In this document: piece after piece, positions 9,874-20,046 of the stretch
Numbering within the stretch: position 1 is the first letter of the stretch
Layout of the letters: the number at the start of each line of letters is the position of its first letter
Assembly: GCA_963575745.1 (NCBI GenBank)
Contig: CAUYUJ010011536.1
Coordinates: 201,843-234,342, forward strand
Origin: Prorocentrum cordatum
Taxonomy: Eukaryota; Sar; Dinophyceae; Prorocentrales; Prorocentraceae
Length of the DNA: 32,500 nt
Direction of reading: 5' to 3'
The notes under the pieces: model-generated
The model's input: only the letters and a program-made list of their open reading frames with translations
Told to the model about the DNA's origin: nothing
The model's database searches: none
Position numbers and translations under genes: made by a program

Positions 9874-11074
9874 CCTGCCGCCTCCAGAGCCATGGCGTGC
9901 AGGACCTCCCATGTCTGGGTCAGTGGCGCTGCGCAGGGTACGGAGTCAGGCTCTGAAGTTCGCGCGGGCCTCTTGAACCTCCAGGCTACACGGACAAGAC
10001 TGGAGAAGGGCTTGACGCAGAGGAAGGGGGTAGCCCAGTAGAAACATTTGAGGACCAGCTCCAGCAGCCAGTGGGAAGCCAACAGCACTGAGGGCCGCAT
10101 TGACCGAGCCTTTGAGACACGACCAGCTAGAAGGCTATACGGTCCAGTAGAAAGCTTCGTGTGACAACGTGCACGTAGGGTAAAACTGTTGCCCGAAGCC
10201 GAGGTTTGGAAGCATCATGCAGCATTATTCTTGGGGATGAGGGTAATCACGGAGCCCACAGCAACTATTTATAGATCAAGCCACGCAGCCAGCGAGTATG
10301 ACAATTATGATGTGTAGACTTGCCATCGCACGTTGTGTGTATGAAGCGATTGGTACACTCTATGCAGGAAGAATGCTCATACCTAAGATGTCGTCCACAT
10401 GTCGACAACGTGCTACATCATAGAGTACCTGATACGGTATGGCAGGAAACCTTGCGCTAGACAGCGAGATCGACCATGATGGGGTCAATGTTCCTGTTAG
10501 CATAGATAGCAGTACGCTCAGAACTATTCCTGAGCGAACTTCCCCAATTAGCAGCCCATGGAGTTCGAAGATGATCCCGAAAGCGCTGACCAAGGAAGTT
10601 CAATTATAGACTGAGAGTGCCAGGAAAACGTCGGACATCGTGATCCTCTAGTAACCCACGGGTGCTGCGGACTCTGATCTGGTGGCTCACTTTACCGTCG
10701 GGTTGAGCTCTGACCGCTCTCCTTACCGTACAATATACGCTCTAGACGGAGCTGTGTCAACGATGGCGGGGCAACCCAAATTCCGCGCTAATGAGATCGC
10801 CCCTGCACTTCAATGCTCATGCGCATGATCGGCGCCGCAAGTCACCAAGCTTATCACAGACAAATCACGGCCACATCGGAGGCAACGAGGGAGAGAGGCT
10901 GCAAGTAGTCGAAGCCTGAGCCTCCGAACAACGTCAGCCGCTCAACGGATGTCAAAGCACTTGTGACCTGCCTCCGACAAATGTTGGAAGCTCCGATCCG
11001 CACAACCCATTATCTCGGAGCCGAAAGAACCTGGAGAGCCTGACGTGTCGATCACCCTCCTGCAGCAAACTGTG
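9874..11074. other. no gene recognised; comparatively AT-rich unique sequence
   Basis: From about 10100 to 10940 the sequence has lower GC content and no repeat structure, with only short frames. A 77-codon minus frame at 10360-10593 contains RHVDDILG but has no other reverse-transcriptase features. I read this as intron interior. Confidence 0.4.
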
Positions 11075-11460
11075 GCCGCCTCGTGGCCGCCTCGTGCGCT
11101 GGGTGGATCTGGGGAGGTTCCGCCACGTTGCCGCCCGTGGCCGTCTCGTGGCCGCCTCGTACGCTGGGCGGCTTCGGCGAGGTTTCGCCACGTTGCCGCC
11201 CGTGGCCGTCTCTTGGCCGCCTCGTGCGCTGGGCGGGTTCGGCGAGGTTTCGCCACGTTGCCGCCCGTGGCCGTCTCGTGGCCGCCTCGTGCGCTGGGCG
11301 GGTTCGGCGAGGTTTCGCCACGTTGCCGCCCGTGGCCGTCTCGTGGCCGCCTCGTACGCTGGGCGGCTTCGGCGAGGTTTCGCCACGTTGCCGCCCGTGG
11401 CCGTCTCGTGGCCGCCTCGTGCGCTGGGTGGACCGAGGTGCCGCCACGTGGCCGCCCGTT
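11075..11460. repeat. 65-bp minisatellite, about six copies
   Basis: Units containing CGCCACGTTGCCGCCCGTGG recur at 11121, 11186, 11251, 11316 and 11381, exactly 65 bp apart, with a diverged last copy near 11442. Two variants alternate (ACGCTGGGCGGCTTC and GCGCTGGGCGGGTTC). The period is not a multiple of 3, so the overlapping frames on both strands are by-products. Confidence 0.95.
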
Positions 11461-11539
11461 CGCTTGAGTTACTGCTGGCACCGCATAGCATAACTAGTCT
11501 GCACCGCACCTATGGCAAGGGTGCTTCACCTCATCGCCA

Positions 11540-11640
11540 CAGCCTTCGCCACACAGCTTACACACAGCTTGCACATAGCTTACACATAACTCCGCTTCGT
11601 ACAGCTCGCACCACGGCCTTCGCCACACAGCTTACGCCCT
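11540..11640. repeat. degenerate CACACAGCTTACA repeat
   Basis: Several short units such as CACACAGCTTACAC and CACATAGCTTACAC. Read on the other strand they match the GTGTAAGCTATGTG unit of the array at 30067-30393. Confidence 0.65.
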
Positions 11641-11964
11641 TTCACCTCCGCAGTGCAGTAACGCACTGTTCGCGCTGGCTGAGGTTGTTTCTCAAATCTT
11701 GGAGCGATGCAGTGGGTTGCTCTTGGTGGTCGGGTCCTCGAGGAAAGGGGGCATCCCCAGTGAGTTGGCAGAGGCGTACCCAGCGAACCTGGCCGGGAGA
11801 TGCAGTTGGCGCTGGCCGTCCGTCACAGAATGAGCTTGGACCTCGTAGGGAAATCAGGACTTACAAAGAGCAGTGAAAAACCATGCGATGGTTTTGGCCG
11901 TCTTTCAGGGGCCACGTCGGGAGGGGATAGGTTCATTAGATGCTCGTTCTGGGGACCTTCCTGG

Positions 11965-12090
11965 GGCCCGCCTAACGGATCTGTTCGATTCTAATTCGAC
12001 CGCACTTCGACTCAAGTTCGACTCAGGTTCGATTCAGGTTCGACTCAGGGTCGATTCAAATCGACGGACGTTCGACGCAGCTTCGACGCA
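11965..12090. repeat. TTCGACTCAGG-type short tandem repeat
   Basis: About ten imperfect 10-12-base units such as GGTTCGACTCA and GGTTCGATTCA. They superficially recall a tRNA T-loop, but there is no cloverleaf. Confidence 0.75.
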
Positions 12091-12615
12091 AGAGTGGAGC
12101 GAGTGTCTCCAGGCAGGTCCCCAGAATCAGCATCCAAGGGTCAGTGGGGGATACGCCCACCCCCAGCCACCCACGGGTCGCCGATCTGTTGCCCGATAGC
12201 CCGCCCCGCCAAAGTCGCTTCGCATTCGCTATCATCAGGGGGCCTCTCGCCGATCCGTCGGCGACGCATCGCCGCTGCGAGCTCGCTGCGAGCTCGCAGC
12301 GCCCCTTCGCACCCCCCGAGCTGCTCCGCGTTAGGTTGGTTGGCAGGGGTAGGTGGAGGAATTAACACCCTAACACCCTTGGGCGAAAGAAGCCCGAGAT
12401 CCGTGATGACGCAGGGCTCAAGGCGCTTTCTCAGCGAGGCTACGCCCCGGATAGAGGAGTCCAGGGGAGCCCGAATCCAGCACTGTTGAAAACATCTGTG
12501 CGTTCTCTCTTTCCCCCCGAGCTGCTCCGCCCCCGACGCTGCCCCTCGGCCTGGGGCCCCTCCCGGGGGGCTCTCTCCTCCGGCCTGCGCGGGGGCCCCT
12601 CGCGCTCGGCCCGGA
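12091..12615. other. no gene recognised
   Basis: GC-rich intron sequence. Near 12270-12302 there is a small direct/inverted repeat built from GCTGCGAGCTCGC. Long minus-strand frames cross this region but look like shadows of GC richness. Confidence 0.35.
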
Positions 12616-12729
12616 GACCTCCTCCTCCTCCTCCTCCTCGTCCCCTCCTCGTCGCCTCCTCCTCCTCCTCCTCCTCGTCCTCCTCCTCGTCCTTCTGCCT
12701 CTCCTCCTCCTCCTCCTCCTCCTCCTCCG
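12616..12729. repeat. (TCC)n microsatellite
   Basis: TCC triplets with CGTCC interruptions. Ser-, Glu/Arg- and Gly-rich frames through it are artefacts. Confidence 0.9.
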
Positions 12730-13095
12730 CCCTCCCCCTCTGCCCTTCGGGCCGCCGTGGCGGCATCATGGGGCGCACCGCGTGGCCGCCCGGGCGGCAT
12801 CGTGGCGCCCCCTGGCAGTTCCAACGCGTTGAAGCTCAAGCAGGCCGGAGGTTCTCCGTCGCTCTCGGCGTCCGGGGGGCCCTCGCCCCCGGGGCCGCTC
12901 CAGACTGTTCCGAGGCGATCGACGGGTGTCCTGGGAGTGGACCGGAGCGCGGGGGACCCCGCATATAGAAGATATCTCAAGACCTCGGAGGTCTGGGCTG
13001 ACAGGCCTGGCGCTCTGTCGAAGCTCGCCCCGCATGGGGCAGGGTCTGGGGAGGGGCAGAGATCTCCCACGGTGGTAACCCCGGTGGGACGGCAG

Positions 13096-13370
13096 ATTTC
13101 AATGGCAACCCAGACGACGACACCCGGCCACAGATCCGCGCCCGCATCGGCACCACAGGTGTTGCGCAGCAAGACCTGCTCTTCAACACCAAGACCCCCG
13201 TGACGCCGGCGAACCGGCCAGACCTCAACAATTGTCCCACCGAGAAGGCAGACCAGGCCAGGTCCATTTGCACGTCTAAGTCCAAGAATCACATGCCAAA
13301 CCACGATTGCATGGTTGACGTGTGTTTCGGAGGGCCGCACTTCGCGGAACTGACCGACTACGACGAGTGA
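13096..13370 (+). CDS. VWD-domain membrane protein, C-terminal exon
   Basis: Following GGGACGGCAG, the plus strand reads FNGNPDDDTRPQIRARIGTT, later DLLFNTKTPVTPANRPDLNN and finally DCMVDVCFGGPHFAEL, ending in TGA at 13368-13370. This is what should follow a VWD core that ended in DGHC: the C-G-N-F-N-G-type turn, then spaced cysteines and a DVCFGG motif. Together with exon 1 it makes a 455-residue protein. No VWD start precedes it locally, which supports joining it to 6488-7580. The join gives CDFNG with GC-AG ends; a CGNFNG join would be closer to the family wording. I cannot exclude that it belongs to a separate, rearranged gene copy. An overlapping 439-codon minus-strand frame is a shadow. 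Confidence 0.7.
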
Positions 13371-13478
13371 GGGGCGGCTTGCGAGGCCACAGGACGTGGC
13401 TGTTCTACAGCATCCCGTGCACGCTGGGCGGACGTCTACACTCAAGGGAGGAACAACCACCTGGACCCGACATGTGGC

Positions 13479-13554
13479 GTTTACTAAACGGCCCTGGGCG
13501 TTTGCTAAACAGCCCTGCCCTGTTTGATTCCTTCTTTGGGTGAGTTTGCTAAAC
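13479..13554. repeat. three copies of GTTTGCTAAAC
   Basis: GTTTACTAAAC at 13479-13489, GTTTGCTAAAC at 13500-13510 and again at 13544-13554, 110-185 bases after the VWD stop. The 11-mer is a near-perfect palindrome. The first two copies are followed by GCCCTG. Confidence 0.7.
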
Positions 13555-14304
13555 GACTTGGCGTGTCGGGGTGATGATGATGAGGGTGGATTTTCTGCTC
13601 TCTAATACACTCGCCAGGACATTTGAAGAGACTCCATTTCCTGGGCTGGGCACCCAGATTTTTACCGAGAAGCAGGGGACTGCCTGGCTCCGCCTGCTAC
13701 GCAGGCCTTTGAACGCTGGCGGGATCTTCCACCTACAGCGCTTCACAATGGGTTCCACCGCTCGGCTGCTTTTTGCTGGGTAGAAGTATTTCGTGGAGAG
13801 AGATTGGGCAAAGGTACCGGTCAAACCATCGTCACGGCAGTCGCTCCTATCGTCGCTCGTACCTAACAACGTTGTAATTTTATGCGTCTTCATGGTCATC
13901 ATCATTATCATCAGTATCGTACGTCGTCAGCACAGGTCGTCGCATTCATGTTCATGGGCATCGAACTTGAAGAGACCAAGTTGTTTCCCCGATGTCTGGC
14001 TCGGTCCCAGCGAATGAGTGTGTCCGCGCGATGCTGAGACAGTACGGCTTGACCCATGCGAGTCTGATGTTCAGACAACACAAGTCATACAATCGTGACT
14101 TGGCGCCAGAAGCGATAGGAAATCATTGAGGTTTTTGGCGAGGCCGTGGACGATCTTGAGCTCTCATCCCGACTGTTGAGGTCGGCAGTTTTTGACCCCT
14201 CTGGATGGAGCCTCGCTGGGGATGTGCATTCTCCGCCTTGTTGCTCATCGCATGTATGATGCATACCCGCAGGACACTCAACAACCCTCTAGCAGGAGGA
14301 GCAC
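13555..14304. other. no firm gene; small two-sided open region at 13571-13911
   Basis: Both strands are open. The plus frame at 13571-13783 reads RTFEETPFPGLGTQIFTEKQ and the minus frame at 13549-13911 reads KRCRWKIPPAFKGLRSRRSQ. Either could be an exon, but neither has clear splice sites or G/C-biased third positions. The rest of the stretch shows nothing. Confidence 0.25.
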
Positions 14305-14684
14305 ACAATAATAAAGAGGAGGAGGAGGCGGAGGCTGATGATGGTGATGCTGAAAATGCTGAAGATGAACATAACAATCTTATTATTATGCTGCTGCTGA
14401 TGATGATGGTGATGATGATTAGTATTATGATGATGCTGACGATGGCGATGATGATGGTGATGATGATGATGTTGAGGAGGAGGAGGGGAGGGGGATGATG
14501 TGTTGGTGGTCGTGATAATGATTAAGGAAAGGAGGAGATGGATGATGATGCTGCTGTTGATGATCATGCTGATGATGCTCATGATCATGCGGATGAGGGG
14601 GAGGAGGAGGATGCATATTATGATGATGGTAATGATGATGCTGATGCTGATGATGCTGCTGATGCTGATGCTGATGCTGATGCT

Positions 14685-14716
<32 letters not shown>

Positions 14717-15420
14717 CGATGCTGATGTTGCTGATGCTGATGATGCTGGTGATGTTGGTGATGATGCTGTTGATGGTTAATCTGCCGATACTTGTGCCAA
14801 ACATGATAGTTCAGATTAAGCGGACTGTGATGATGATGGTGCTGAATAATGCTACCAGGAGGAGTCAGAAGAGGAGGCGGAGGAGGAGGTGGACGATGAT
14901 GACGACGAGGATGACAATGCTGCTGATGCTGATTGTGATGATGATGATGTTGACGATGGCGATGCTGATGCTCAGGATGAGGACGATGTTCATGATGCTG
15001 ATGATGATGCTGATGCTGATTATGATGCTGCTGCTGATGATGATGATGGTGATGATGACGATGATGATGATGATGCGGCTGCTGCTGATGATGAACATGC
15101 TATGATTATGATGATGCTGATGATGGTGTTGCTGCTGCTGATGATGATGATGATGATGATGATGATGCTGCTGCTGATGATGCAGATGATGATGAAGACA
15201 AGGAAGAAGGTTGCGGTGGTGGTTATAATGGTGGTGGTGGTAGTGGTGGTGGTGGTGGTGATGAAGAAGAATGTGGTGGTGGTGGTGATGAAGAAGAAAA
15301 CGAAGGTTGTGGTGGTGGGCAAGGAGTAGGAGGAGCAGGATAATGAGGAGGAGGAGGGGGAGGAGGAGGAGGAGGAGGAGGAGGAGGCGGAGGCGGAGGC
15401 GGAGGAGGAGGAGGAGGCCG
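14305..15420. repeat. GAT/GCT array passing into GGT and GGA
   Basis: About 1.1 kb of imperfect triplets: GAT and GCT to about 15190, GGT to about 15330, then GGA/GGC. A short non-repeat island lies near 14775-14865. Poly-Asp/Ala, Leu/Met and His/Ser frames are artefacts. Confidence 0.93.
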
Positions 15421-15478
15421 AGGACATTTGTACATCCAGCGCACATCGCCTCTAATACTGCAATACGCATTCCCGTTC

Positions 15479-15808
15479 TTAGTTCCACCCTGTTTGGGTC
15501 AACGCAAATACGTGCTCGCTCTCACCACGGCGAGCGCTCGATGAAAAGGTCAGGGTCCACTGGGCTTTCCGCAGGCTCAGGACCTTGGAGGGAAGGAACG
15601 ATCTCACCCATTCTCGGTGCATCGCGTGCACCTGGGAAGTGTAAGAGCCCCCTGTGGGGTCCACGGGCTGGCATGAGACTGAGAAATTCCCAAACGGTAG
15701 GTCGATTTCGAAAATGAGTGGACCTCCATCCGTGCAAGCGTTTCGAAGCCGCCCGACCTCGCCTCGGTCGCGATCAACAAGTATCCCCACCAGCCCATCC
15801 AACAACAA
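15479..15808 (-). CDS. candidate terminal exon of an unrecognised protein
   Basis: Between two trinucleotide arrays the minus strand has a frame of about 109 codons ending in TAA at 15479-15481. It reads LVGILVDRDRGEVGRLRNAC, then GGPLIFEIDLPFGNFSVSCQ, YTSQVHAMHREWVRSFLPSK and KAQWTLTFSSSARRGESEHV. The alternation of hydrophobic strands and charged segments looks like a folded domain, and third positions lean to G/C. No ATG begins it; it opens with TTG at 15808 and more likely starts at an acceptor. I do not recognise the family. Other frames here are shorter or less protein-like. Confidence 0.4.
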   Translation of the reverse strand: MLLDGLVGILVDRDRGEVGRLRNACTDGGPLIFEIDLPFGNFSVSCQPVDPTGGSYTSQVHAMHREWVRSFLPSKVLSLRKAQWTLTFSSSARRGESEHVFALTQTGWN

Positions 15809-15889
15809 ACACCAGGCGTGTTGCCCTGATCAGGGATATGTAGCAGCATGCGGGCTGGCAGTGGACCGCGTTTATCTTACGAGATATTT

Positions 15890-16131
15890 TGAAGGATGAT
15901 TCTGATGTTGATGATGCTGATGATGTTGATGATGATGATTATGATGATGATGCTGATGATGCTGATGATGATGCTGATGACGATGCTGATTATGCTGCTG
16001 ATGATGATGGTGATGATGATGATGAGGAGGAGGAGGCGCCGACGCCAACGCCGACGACGACGACCCCGCTGCTGCCGCTGCCGCCGCCGCCGACGACGAC
16101 GACGACGACGACGACGACCATGACAACGACA

Positions 16132-16187
<56 letters not shown>

Positions 16188-16190
16188 AGA
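15890..16190. repeat. GAT array passing into GAC/ACG array
   Basis: Imperfect GAT triplets to about 16025, a short GAGGAGGAGGC link, then CGACGACGA-type triplets to about 16190. Asp-rich, Thr-rich and Arg-rich frames are artefacts. Confidence 0.93.
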
Positions 16191-16224
16191 AGTGAACCGT
16201 CAAGGCCTTTGCAGACCTTTTGCT

Positions 16225-16720
16225 CTGGGAGTGTCTTGCAGGTCACTCGGGGCCCTCTTGGGGCCTCTTCGGGCCCTCTTGGGCCTCTGAGGGCCATTTT
16301 GGAAGCCGTCGGTCGAAGGAGCGGGGTGCTCGCCCTATTGGGGCGCTCTTGTGGCGCTCTTGGGGTCGCCTTGGGGCCCTCTTGGGGGCATCCTACGCCC
16401 CTCATGGGGCCCTATTGGGCCATCTTGGAGCCATCCTGAGGCCTCAAGAGCCCGTCGGAAGCGAAGAGGCCAGGAGGCACATCACACTGAACGCCACAAT
16501 GGTTTTGAAGGATTCTGGTCTGCTGGGGGCCTCCTCGGGATGCTCGGAGGGCACTCCGGGCCGTCCTGGGGGCGATCTTGCAGGCCCTTGGAGGCATATC
16601 TCAGGCTATCTTGACGCATCTTGGGGTGTACCGAGCGGTCTTGGAGGCCACCTTGGGATCTCTGGGGTCCTCTTACAGACACCTGGGGCCAAGAAGAACC
16701 CTCTGACATGTCGCGGGGGG
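16225..16720. repeat. dispersed CTTGGGGCC-type degenerate repeat, long copy
   Basis: Half a kilobase of degenerate units like GGGGCCCTCTTGGGG and TTGGAGGCCACCTTGGG, homologous to 1846-1972 through the shared TGAGGCCTCA...CGGAAGCGAAGAGG segment. Frames give Gly/Leu/Ser-rich peptides on both strands and I do not regard them as genes. Confidence 0.7.
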
Positions 16721-17119
16721 GTTCCAAACCTAGGGGTAGGGGGAGGGTGACCCCCCTTCCCGAATGGGAAGACTGGGGCTAGCAGAACGAGCTGCCCCCC
16801 CTCGCGTTCCTGCTCTTCTCCTTGCTGCTCTTGGTTCTTCCTCTTTTCTTCTTGCCACGTGTTCCCTCTCCTTGCTCTTGCTGCTGTTGTCCACGCGTGC
16901 CGCTCAGTTTCCTTCACCTGGCTGCCCAGGCTTCTGGTATTCACCACGACGCCTGGGGTTTGGGTGTTGTTGCGTTGTTGTGCTGCGGGGGAAGCGCAAC
17001 TAGATCGTTAGACTACTTACGTCCAGAGGGCTGGTGCAATTTAGGACCGTATGTTGTAGGGGCTCCTCGAGCCAAGATAGTTCGATTCCGATAAAAAGCA
17101 TGTTTGACTCCGAACAATG
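16721..17119. other. no gene recognised; pyrimidine-rich section
   Basis: From about 16790 to 16915 the plus strand is rich in CTTCTTG/CTGCTCTT without a strict unit. Nothing coding is supported. Confidence 0.35.
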
Positions 17120-17124
17120 GTTAC

Positions 17125-17510
17125 ACCCCCACCTCCGTCGTTGAAGATTACAAGCCTCAGTGCCGCTCATTGTGAGGCAGGCTCGTGTTTGCAAAGCGAG
17201 GGTCGCATTTTGAAAAGGAGCCAGCCTCCATCCATGAAGCTGATGCAAACTGTGAAGACGGATGTGCGCGGCGTTACGGCGAGCGCCGAATGATGAAAAC
17301 AGCCTACCCTCCATCCTTGACGCTGATGTAAGCTGTCAAGACGGCGGCGGCGGCGGTATGGCTGGAGCGGCGGTATGGCTGGAGCCGCATTTTGAAATTC
17401 ACCCGCCCTCCATCCTTGAAGATGCTTGAATCTTTAACAAAGGTGCGCCGCGCAAAGGCGATCCGCATTTTAAAGACGACCAGCCCTTCACCCGGGAAGC
17501 TGTTTGAGTT
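17125..17510. repeat. degenerate tandem repeat, about 80-100 bp unit
   Basis: Segments starting GCATTTTGAAA or similar at about 17205, 17285, 17387 and 17465 are each followed by a CCTCCATCCTTGAAG-like motif and a GCTGATG-like motif. The third spacing is longer because GGCGGTATGGCTGGA is itself duplicated. Confidence 0.6.
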
Positions 17511-17814
17511 CTTTGCTTCTGGACAGCAAATTGAAAGGACATCTGTATCGAACCGCACTGCCCGTCCTACGGACGCGTCTGGTGGTGCGAGAATGGGGAG
17601 GGGGTATTTACAAGGAAAAGGTGTGGGGAAGGATGCCGAAACGGGTGAAAACCGATCCGGCAGGGGTCCTGGCCTGCCTCCTTCGGAAGCCCTGCCCAGC
17701 GCAGGCGGAGGCATGGCCGCCGACGTGTGCGAGGCGGGCGCGCCCTAGCGGGAGTGCTGACGATCCTCTCCCTCCCTCCTACCCCCCTCTCCCCTCTCTC
17801 TGCTTTCTCCCCAG

Positions 17815-18049
17815 TCTCGGCTCGAGAGCTCTGTTCAGAGCGATCCGGGACGCCAAGCGCCCCGCAGCCATTCCAGCCTCGCGAGGCCAGACACGGCCCA
17901 TCCGAGGCCGTGACAGATTGGCGTGCAATTCCTTCAGTCCTCGCGCGCGTGCCATGACTCTGGCAGGCCCGCGCCGTGCGCCCGCTGCACCACGGCAGCC
18001 TCAGCCACGATGTAAGGACCGCCAGAAGGTGACCCTAGCAGATCGATAG
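17815..18049 (+). CDS. candidate exon after a strong polypyrimidine acceptor
   Basis: Positions 17764-17814 form a textbook acceptor: almost pure C/T ending TTTCTCCCCAG. The downstream frame reads LGSRALFRAIRDAKRPAAIP and continues RGQTRPIRGRDRLACNSF to TAG at 18047-18049, a basic composition with G/C-rich third positions. A second frame is also open to 17957, so the phase is uncertain. The upstream exon is unclear; MPKRVKTDPAGVLACLLRKP near 17634-17693 is one possibility in the same frame without splicing. No family recognised. Confidence 0.35.
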
Positions 18050-18077
18050 GAGACCAATCAGTCGGAAGGGAGCCTGC

Positions 18078-18285
18078 GTGACCGCCCTCAAGAGCAGTGG
18101 TGGCGTCTACCGTGCAGTCGCTTCATACGACGAACCCCTCGTAGGCATCCCACCGCTCTGGCCACCACACCAGCAACACCGCTCCGACCGACGAAGGCTC
18201 AGGAGCGAGCTGATGAGCGTATGTTGGGCAACGAAATCCAGCTGCACCACGCTGCGCTACTGCCTCACGCGCAACAGGGCTTCAT
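18078..18285 (+). CDS. candidate coding segment interrupted by an inverted-repeat element
   Basis: A G/C3-biased plus frame reads VTALKSSGGVYRAVASYDEP and SDRRRLRSELMSVC, running without a stop into the inverted-repeat element at 18286. After the element the same phase continues (SQRDPPPVGVRVDADG) if one copy of the flanking TTCA is dropped. A different frame of the same stretch reads TKAQERADERMLGNEIQLHH then AALLPHAQQGF, faintly like a LINE reverse-transcriptase segment, so even the frame is uncertain. No family can be assigned. Confidence 0.25.
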
Positions 18286-18411
18286 TTAACGGGCGAAGAA
18301 CGGTATAACATAAACTTTTTCGCCGTCGGGGACACCTGCCCCATGGGCGGCTGGAAAGTTTTATACCCCGACGGCGAAACAGTTTTTTTTATACCGTTCT
18401 TCGCCCGTTAA
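18286..18411. mobile_element. 126-bp MITE-like foldback element
   Basis: Perfect 22-bp terminal inverted repeats (18286-18307 and 18390-18411, outer end TTAACGGGCGAAGAACGG) enclose a second inverted pair, TTTCGCCGTCGGGG at 18318-18331 and its complement at 18366-18379. TTCA occurs on both sides (18281-18284 and 18412-18415), a possible target duplication with one unmatched base on the left. There is no coding capacity, so movement would depend on a transposase elsewhere. Confidence 0.8.
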
Positions 18412-19017
18412 TTCACAACGTGACCCGCCGCCAGTAGGAGTGAGGGTCGACGCCGATGGCCTCCCAGGGCAGAGGCGGGGCCCCTGTCATCCGCTTCGAC
18501 GCGCGGAGCTGGGACGCCCCCGTCGCGCCTCGCTCCTTGCGGGGCCGACCACGGGGCCGCGCGCACCAGCAGCATCCATCAGAATCCCGCGCCGGGCCCC
18601 CCGTATGTTCTCGCAGGTGGAGGCATCATGTTGGTGGCTCGTCCAGTGGGGTAAAAAAAAATCCCGCGCCGGGCCCTCCGTATGAGAATGAGTACCCCCG
18701 GTGCCAGCAGGAACGTCAGCAACTCTGACACCAGAGGGTCCCTGGAGGTCCGTGGTCATCTCCCCTCGCGTTACCTCGGAAGGGGTAGCTGCCACCAGAG
18801 GGCCCTACACTAGGCCGCTGCAGCCACCACCAAACCCTACGGGTTCACCCACCAGGGTAAAGCTCAGCGCGAACTCGAGCGAGACCACGGAGATACCACC
18901 GGCTCGGTAGTTCGATGGGTCTGACCCCACTGGCCCAGTCCCGGGTGCCGCGACATCTTCGGCGTCACGACGTGTGCGATTCTGGAGGGTGCTGCCGTGT
19001 GTAGCGTTTCGCGCCCC
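18412..19017. other. no firm gene; duplicated 24-base segment
   Basis: ATCCCGCGCCGGGCC-CCCCGTATG at about 18584-18607 recurs with one change at 18661-18684. A plus frame at 18701-18910 reads TPEGPWRSVVISPRVTSEGV but has no splice support. Nothing else is recognisable. Confidence 0.35.
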
Positions 19018-19630
19018 CTACTTCGGCTGCCACGTTCTGCGCTGCGTATATCGCTGCGTATCTGACTCGTTCAGCACGGGAACTACCTCCGAGCCCCCGT
19101 GCTCGACGACAAGGCTCTTCCTGATCCACTCGTCGTTGATCCTCCCGATCGGCCGGCGGATCTTCACGAACACCTCCCAGTGCATGAGCTCCGCGCGCTC
19201 CGTGCCGATCTTCGCGTTGTCCGCGACGATCTCCGAACTCTTCGCGCTGAGATCTCGGGCCCCCCCGCTGGCCTTGAGTGACCGTCAGCCTCTCCTCGGC
19301 CTTCTCTGCACTGGGGCCTTCCTGCCTTTTGTCGCAGGCGGCCCCCCCGCGGGGGGCGCAACCCCCCCCTCTCCAGCGCCGCGGGGTGGCAGGGCCCTCG
19401 CACCTCCCCCCGTCCCTGCCTGGTCCCCTTGCTGGCGGGGCCTCCTGGCGCAGTCGGCGGGGCTTCTGGCGGAGCCGAGGGCGCCCGTGCCTGCACCCAC
19501 GCGGGCGCGGGGCCCCGCTGCCCTCCTGCCGGGAGGGGAGGCTCTTCCCCCCATGGGGGGTGGTGCCGTCTGCCTCTGCTCGCATGCGCTGCGCCAGCAG
19601 CTGGCAGCTGTTGCGCGGCCGTTCTTCTCG
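19018..19630 (-). CDS. unrecognised basic protein, one frame break at a G run
   Basis: On the minus strand a frame with very high G/C third positions reads CQLLAQRMRAEADGTTPHGG and, further on, SAEKAEERLTVTQGQ. A run of seven G at 19260-19266 follows, and from there the good frame is one base off: SSEIVADNAKIGTERAELMH, then WEVFVKIRRPIGRINDEWIR and KSLVVEHGGSEVV, ending in TAG at 19018-19020. One fewer G would join them. The downstream half is the most protein-like piece in this area. GAG|GTAGTT after GGSE is a possible donor, so translation may continue elsewhere. I do not recognise the family. The break may be a homopolymer sequencing error, an intron or a real mutation. Upstream limits are uncertain. 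Confidence 0.45.
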
Positions 19631-20046
19631 GGCCGCTGCGGGGGACACCCCCAGGCGGCGCTTCTCCTTTCGGACACCGAGGCGCGCGCGTGCTCGAGCG
19701 TGCGGCGTGCATGATCCCGTGCGCCACCAGGCAGCAGCCGAAGAAGACGGCCGAACACCAACAGAGCGCCGAAAGCCGAAGGGCCACCGCACCGAAAGGG
19801 CGCCGAAGGCCAAAGGGGCACCGAAAAGCAAAGAGTTGAAGCCGGTGTCTCTTGCATTCACGGGTGCGCAGACGGGCCCCTGAGTGGCCTGATCACCGCA
19901 GACCCGGTCTTCTCGCCAGCCGTGGTCCAAACGGACTGCGCCAGGGGGGGGGGGGTCACCCCACCACCCCTGCTATATACGCGGCGCTTCCCGCGAATGC
20001 GAGGACGGCCTGCCGGGCGCTCGCAGCCCGGGGGTCGGGACAGACT
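19631..20046. other. no gene recognised; 12-G run near 19944
   Basis: GC-rich with long shadow frames on all strands. A run of about twelve G lies near 19944-19955. The 5' part of the minus-strand gene ending at 19018 could extend into this stretch. Confidence 0.3.

Noticed and set aside
10360-10593. Reverse-transcriptase fragment (RHVDDILG)
   Set aside because: The tetrad resembles the YVDD motif only loosely; the 77-codon frame lacks every other RT block and has no coding-like codon bias.
12141-13460. 439-codon minus-strand ORF
   Set aside because: It is the shadow of the VWD C-terminal exon on the plus strand plus the TCC tract. The plus frame has recognisable VWD features and the minus frame has none.
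17005-17095. tRNA gene (GTTCGATTCC near 17078)
   Set aside because: Only the T-loop-like word is present; no acceptor stem, D arm or anticodon arm can be drawn.
18150-18285. LINE reverse transcriptase remnant (AALLPHAQQGF)
   Set aside because: Similarity to the conserved QQGF-type segment is short, the preceding residues do not fit well, and nothing RT-like follows the inserted element.
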